DNA from: Bacteroides sp. SM23_62
GTDB lineage: Bacteria; Bacteroidota; Bacteroidia; Bacteroidales; SM23-62
Assembly: GCA_001303955.1 (NCBI GenBank)
Contig: LJUP01000036.1
Location: forward strand, 1 to 39,889
Length of the DNA: 39,889 nucleotides
Reading direction: 5' to 3'
In this document: in pieces, positions 35,228 to 39,889 of the stretch
Layout: each line of letters starts with the position of its first letter
How positions within the stretch are numbered: position 1 is the first letter of the stretch
The notes under the pieces: model-generated
Told to the model about the DNA's origin: nothing
Databases searched by the model: none
The model's input: only the letters and a program-made list of their open reading frames with translations
Translations under genes and position numbers: made by a program

Positions 35228-35989
35228 GTGGATATAAATTTTAACATATCGGCCTTCTGGCGAAAATTACGGGACTGGTTGCGGGAAAATGCCGCGGGCA
35301 TTCTCGGAACCATTGCCTTCCACATGATCCTGGTGGTCATCTTTCTGATCATTAAAATATCATCGGAAAGATCCTATCTCGACAGCATTATCCTGCTTGA
35401 AATAGATGAAGAAATGGCAGAAGAGCAGGTCGAGGAAGAAATGCCCGATCCGGAATTTGACCGGCGGCTGGCCGAATACCTCGAGCAGGCAAGGTCAAAT
35501 GTCCCGGTTAACCTGGCCCGGAATGTGGAGGAGGAGATCAGCACAGAGAAATATGTCCAGCAGCTGGAGCAGGAAATGAATGAAAACCGCCCCGAATCCT
35601 GGGAGGAGATGCAGGAGAGGTTAAAAGAACTCGAAGAAATCTCGCAGGAAGAGCTTATCATGGAAGGAGAAAATGCACCCCGGCAGCAAGAGAGTGAACC
35701 CTATACCGGGCCGACAAATATCTATTATTCACTAAAAAACCGCTACCATCTGCGCCTGCCGGTACCTGTCTATAAATGCGAAGGATCAGGGTTGATGGAG
35801 GTCAGCATCGTGGTGGATCAGCAGGGCAGGGTCCTCCATGCCGAAGTAGACCAGCAGGATGCCAGTTCAAATGAAATCTGCCTCGCGGAAGCGGCCAAGA
35901 AAGCAGCTCTGAGGACCCGCTTTAATGCAGATTACAAGGCTGCCGCCAGGCAGGCGGGATCCATAACCTACCATTTCATAGCACAATAA
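35228..35989 (+). CDS. TonB-like protein: one membrane helix, coiled coil, TonB C-terminal-type domain, 253 aa
   Basis: After a short basic cytoplasmic start comes one membrane helix (about 22-45, TIAFHMILVVIFLIIKI). A very acidic Glu-rich coiled-coil stretch (about 58-160) and a C-terminal domain (about 170-253) follow, with GLMEVSIVVDQQGRVLHAEV and CLAEAAKKAALRTRF, typical of TonB/TolA C-terminal domains. The linker is acidic and helical rather than proline-rich. Proteins of this shape couple inner-membrane energy to outer-membrane partners. No ExbB/ExbD gene is nearby. The start is GTG at 35228; the family-like first residues support it. The gene ends one base from the convergent glycosyltransferase. 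Confidence 0.78.
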   Translation: MDINFNISAFWRKLRDWLRENAAGILGTIAFHMILVVIFLIIKISSERSYLDSIILLEIDEEMAEEQVEEEMPDPEFDRRLAEYLEQARSNVPVNLARNVEEEISTEKYVQQLEQEMNENRPESWEEMQERLKELEEISQEELIMEGENAPRQQESEPYTGPTNIYYSLKNRYHLRLPVPVYKCEGSGLMEVSIVVDQQGRVLHAEVDQQDASSNEICLAEAAKKAALRTRFNADYKAAARQAGSITYHFIAQ

Positions 35990-36970
35990 TCAGTAGATCT
36001 TCTTCGCCGTGCGCACGATCTCCCTGTGGTCGATATCATTCATGCAACGGAAATGCCCCTTCGGACATTTCTTCTTGCCGATCTTTGTGCAGGGCCTGCA
36101 TGAAAGTCCCACAACCTCGAAAATCTTTGAGGCCCTGTCCGGTAAATAGGGATACATGCCGAATGCAGGAATGGTATGGCCCCAGACCGACAGGATCTTT
36201 TTGTGGAAAGCGGCTGCAATATGCATCAGGCCGGTATCATGCGTGATGACCACCCGGCTTTGCCTGACCAGGGAAGCAGACTGGTTGATATTGTACTGAC
36301 CGCAGGTATCCAGGACCAAATCACCCGTATGGTTGTCTATCTCCTTTCCGATCACTGTTTCCCGCTTGCCTCCCAGCAGGATGACCGGCAGGTCAAGCTC
36401 CCTGCATATGGTTATCATCTTCTCGACCGGCATCTGTTTGGTCCCGTGCATAGCACCTGCGACAAGGGCCACATACCCGGACCGGAATGGTCCGGGAAGG
36501 CTGGAGAGTGCTACCTCGTCTTCCGGGGGGATGAAATAATCCAGTCCTTTTCCGTCATTGGTCACATCAAACAGCCTGACCGTTTCCATGTAACGGTCCA
36601 CGATATGTTTGTCAGGAAGCTGGTTGACCTTAAACCGGATCATCAGGAATTTAGCCAGGTTGATCTTATTCACGGTAAATGACATGATCTTCAGGGAGGA
36701 TTTGACCCTCAGGCTCCTGATGTTCCTGTGCAGGTCTATGATATAATCAAATTGTTCCATTTTCAGGGACTGGAGCAGGGCATGCATATTCCCGTCCAGG
36801 ATATGGATCTTATCGATGTTGGGATTGGCCCGGATCACGGGTAAAAATTCCTTTTTGGTAAGAAAATGCACCTCTGCCTCCTTCACCTGCTCTTTCAGGC
36901 AGCGTAATACCGGTGTGGTCAGTACGATATCACCGATGGAACTGAAACGTATGACGAGGTATTTTACCAG
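35990..36970 (-). CDS. Glycosyltransferase family 9 (ADP-heptose:LPS heptosyltransferase-like), start uncertain
   Basis: The frame contains the GT9 features FSSIGDIVLTTPVLR at the N-terminus, IIDLHRNIRSLRVK, LVAGAMHGTKQMPVEKM, and the C-terminal VVITHDTGLMHIAAAF and SVWGHT nucleotide-sugar region. A cysteine cluster near the end (CRPCTKIGKKKCPKGHFRC) recurs in some GT9 proteins. The first standard start is GTG 36886, but the conserved first strand and SIGD loop lie upstream in the same frame (36887-36967). The expected initiator methionine position is a GTA at 36967, preceded by CTG at 36970 and a stop further up. I therefore place the start at CTG 36970, possibly coupled to the hydrolase stop 9 nt before. 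The enzyme transfers heptose-like sugars to LPS core. Confidence 0.8.
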   Translation of the reverse strand: MVKYLVIRFSSIGDIVLTTPVLRCLKEQVKEAEVHFLTKKEFLPVIRANPNIDKIHILDGNMHALLQSLKMEQFDYIIDLHRNIRSLRVKSSLKIMSFTVNKINLAKFLMIRFKVNQLPDKHIVDRYMETVRLFDVTNDGKGLDYFIPPEDEVALSSLPGPFRSGYVALVAGAMHGTKQMPVEKMITICRELDLPVILLGGKRETVIGKEIDNHTGDLVLDTCGQYNINQSASLVRQSRVVITHDTGLMHIAAAFHKKILSVWGHTIPAFGMYPYLPDRASKIFEVVGLSCRPCTKIGKKKCPKGHFRCMNDIDHREIVRTAKKIY

Positions 36971-36978
36971 ACCTCGGG

Positions 36979-37707
36979 CTATTTATTGAGATTATTGAAA
37001 AACATTATCAAAGCCAGCCAGTATTCATCCTTGGTTGGATTATCATCCCAGAGTGCACGGGCCCCATGGACCCCCAGCGTATCCGGCTGGAAAAGGGTAT
37101 AGTCATCTTCAGTAAAGGCTTTCAGCATCTGCTTTACATAGGGTTGTTCGCGTTCTGTTACGGCTACAAAAAGTGGATTGGAGCATGTTTTCAGGTTGTC
37201 CTCCATCCTGAGATCTCCCCCGAAATATTCACCCGGACTAAAGGCTATTACGGCATGGACCTTAGGATGGTTCAATCCCTCAAGCAAAGCCAGCGAGGCC
37301 GAATAGGAACTGCCAAGCAGGATCACTTCCCTGGAATTAAGTCCATGTGCATAATCAATGGCAGCCGACACATCTCCCCTGGCATCGAGGAAATTGACAG
37401 ATTTTCCTTCCTCCCTTGCCCTGGAGGCAGTTTCATTATTGACAAAATTAGCATTGTCACCAGACCTAAGGTCAACGGCCAGGCAATTGTATCTGAGTTT
37501 CAGGAATTTTTCCGCAATATCCCTGAATTCGCCCCGGCTTGATCCTGCCTGGTGGAATAACAGAATATAGGGATATTCCTCGTTGACCAGGTATTTATCG
37601 GCGGTTATCTCAAGGCCATCCTCCGAAGGAAAACTGACTTTATCTTTGGTTCCCTGCAGGAATAACAGGGAAAGCATGGATACGGCAAGTAATAATTTCA
37701 TCATCAT
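36979..37707 (-). CDS. Secreted alpha/beta hydrolase (dienelactone hydrolase-like), 242 aa
   Basis: A signal peptide or N-terminal anchor (about 3-18) precedes an alpha/beta hydrolase fold. YILLFHQAGSSRGEF forms the oxyanion region, ILLGSSYSASLAL the nucleophile elbow with the central serine, and GVHGARAL near residue 216 supplies the histidine. The substrate is unknown; esterase or thioesterase activity is a reasonable guess. It lies 39 nt after atpC on the same strand and 8 nt before the glycosyltransferase frame, so it may be read from atpD. Confidence 0.8.
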   Translation of the reverse strand: MMMKLLLAVSMLSLLFLQGTKDKVSFPSEDGLEITADKYLVNEEYPYILLFHQAGSSRGEFRDIAEKFLKLRYNCLAVDLRSGDNANFVNNETASRAREEGKSVNFLDARGDVSAAIDYAHGLNSREVILLGSSYSASLALLEGLNHPKVHAVIAFSPGEYFGGDLRMEDNLKTCSNPLFVAVTEREQPYVKQMLKAFTEDDYTLFQPDTLGVHGARALWDDNPTKDEYWLALIMFFNNLNK

Positions 37708-37746
37708 ATGTTATGGTTGATGAAACAATATACAAAAAAAGGGCCA

Positions 37747-37989
37747 TTATGATGATTCCGCCAGGATGATGATCTCGTTGTTCTTGACCTCGATCACACC
37801 CCCTCTGATGTTAAACCATTTGGTATGATCCTTATCGTCGATAATCTTCACTTCCCCCTGTTCGAGGGTGGAAATGATAGGCGCATGGTTTTTCAGGACC
37901 TGGAATGATCCTTTGCTGCCAGGTACCTGTACCAGTTTGACTTTTCCTTCGTAAATCCTGGTATCCGGTGTGATTATCTGGAGGTTCAT
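37747..37989 (-). CDS. atpC: ATP synthase F1 subunit epsilon, short form
   Basis: The 80-aa protein is the beta-sandwich domain only: MNLQIITPDTRIYEG, VPGSKGSFQVLKNHAPIIS and FNIRGGVIEVKNNEIIIL. The C-terminal two-helix domain that inhibits ATP hydrolysis in E. coli and Bacillus is absent, as in many Bacteroidota. ATG 37989, 4 nt after the atpD stop, fits the family; an ATG at 38007 would add six residues and overlap atpD by 14 nt. Confidence 0.93.
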   Translation of the reverse strand: MNLQIITPDTRIYEGKVKLVQVPGSKGSFQVLKNHAPIISTLEQGEVKIIDDKDHTKWFNIRGGVIEVKNNEIIILAESS

Positions 37990-37993
37990 AGGG

Positions 37994-39523
<1,530 letters not shown>

Positions 39524-39533
39524 TCAGCGAGCA

Positions 39534-39541
39534 CAAAGTTA
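39534..39541 (-). promoter_or_regulatory. Candidate -7 box of atpD-atpC
   Basis: The reverse strand reads TAACTTTG, an exact TAnnTTTG match, 34 nt before the atpD ATG, in the 127-bp divergent gap to the barrel protein gene. A -33 TTG at 19-20 nt is not obvious. On the plus strand TAACTTTA at 39589-39596 is a weaker candidate for the opposite gene. Confidence 0.45.
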
Positions 39542-39626
39542 GCATTTTTGATTTAATGCGTATGAAACATGTTTATTATTCAACCGTATAACTTTAATAT
39601 TTTCAAATCAGTCTAACAACCATACT

Positions 39627-39889
39627 ATGATGAGCAAGAAGAACCTTTTACTGGCATGGATATTTCTATTCTTTGCTACCCTTTCATACCCTCAGTTTAC
39701 ACATGTGGGGGTGGCTGCCGCATACGGAACCGAGATCAAGGAACCCGGATTCGGGGCATATGGTATATTTTCCGTAAATGAAGAGATAAAGATCGTTCCG
39801 AACGCCATGTATTACCTGCCTCATGAAATTACCACTGACGATGGAACACAAAAGTTCAGCTGGTGGACCATCAGTGTGGATGGTGATTA
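39627..39889 (+). CDS. Small outer-membrane beta-barrel protein, 3' end cut by the window edge
   Basis: From ATG 39627 (with a second ATG directly after) the frame is open to the window end, about 87 residues. A signal peptide spans about 1-22 (KKNLLLAWIFLFFATLSYPQ). It is followed by alternating strands VGVAAAYGTEI, FGAYGIFSVNEEIKIVPNAMYYLPH and SWWTISVDGD, typical of the first hairpins of small 8-stranded OMP barrels in Bacteroidota. The last two bases are TA, so whether the next codon is Tyr or stop cannot be told; the family pattern favours Tyr. Function unknown. Confidence 0.7.
   Translation, partial: MMSKKNLLLAWIFLFFATLSYPQFTHVGVAAAYGTEIKEPGFGAYGIFSVNEEIKIVPNAMYYLPHEITTDDGTQKFSWWTISVDGD

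Overview
The window is ordinary chromosomal DNA of a member of the Bacteroidota, probably in the Bacteroidales/Marinilabiliales neighbourhood. The evidence is the content: DUF2723 and TolB-like/beta-barrel envelope proteins, a bactofilin-AtpZ-atpB arrangement, an arginine cluster with a stand-alone GNAT acyltransferase behind argR, large FtsX/MacB-type permeases, and several promoters resembling the Bacteroidota form (TTG about 19-20 nt upstream of TAnnTTTG). Starts rarely carry a Shine-Dalgarno sequence, as expected for the phylum. I see no tRNA, rRNA, CRISPR array, transposase or phage gene. No intergenic stretch exceeds about 165 bp.

Layout. 1-4514 (minus strand): an edge-truncated L-2-hydroxyglutarate oxidase, a class IV aminotransferase broken by an internal deletion, a full-length ABC permease, and the collapsed remnant of a second permease. 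4623-7829 (plus): a lone receiver-domain protein, then a DUF177-rpmF-plsX-fabH operon linking the ribosome to fatty acid and phospholipid initiation. 7902-13967 (plus): bactofilin, AtpZ-like and AtpI-like proteins, then ATP synthase a, c, b, delta, alpha and gamma, with a strong hairpin between atpE and atpF. 13978-25996: an arginine/proline/carbamoyl-phosphate island. carB (minus) diverges from an operon argR - acyltransferase - argG - proC - argE-like - argH - proB - proA (plus), which runs convergently into carA (minus). The carB/argR intergenic region holds two near-consensus ARG boxes at 21-bp spacing. 25989-37707: a secreted thioredoxin-fold protein overlapping carA, a short-chain polyprenyl diphosphate synthase, a 1019-aa DUF2723 membrane protein, a large HExxH/propeller/barrel envelope protein, an LEA-like lipoprotein, a TonB-like protein, a family 9 glycosyltransferase and an alpha/beta hydrolase. 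37747-39499 (minus): ATP synthase epsilon and beta. The window ends inside a small outer-membrane barrel protein.

How the parts work together. The two ATP synthase loci together supply all eight F-type subunits. carA and carB make carbamoyl phosphate for citrulline and pyrimidine synthesis. The arg operon supplies the first step and the last three steps of the acylated arginine route plus the whole proline pathway, but argB, argC, argD and the transcarbamylase are not in the window. I found no convincing new multi-gene system. The most interesting points are the tandem ARG boxes, the atpE/atpF hairpin, two genes decayed by internal deletions within 3 kb, a HExxH-bearing outer-membrane protein, and a glycosyltransferase whose conserved N-terminus lies upstream of any standard start codon.
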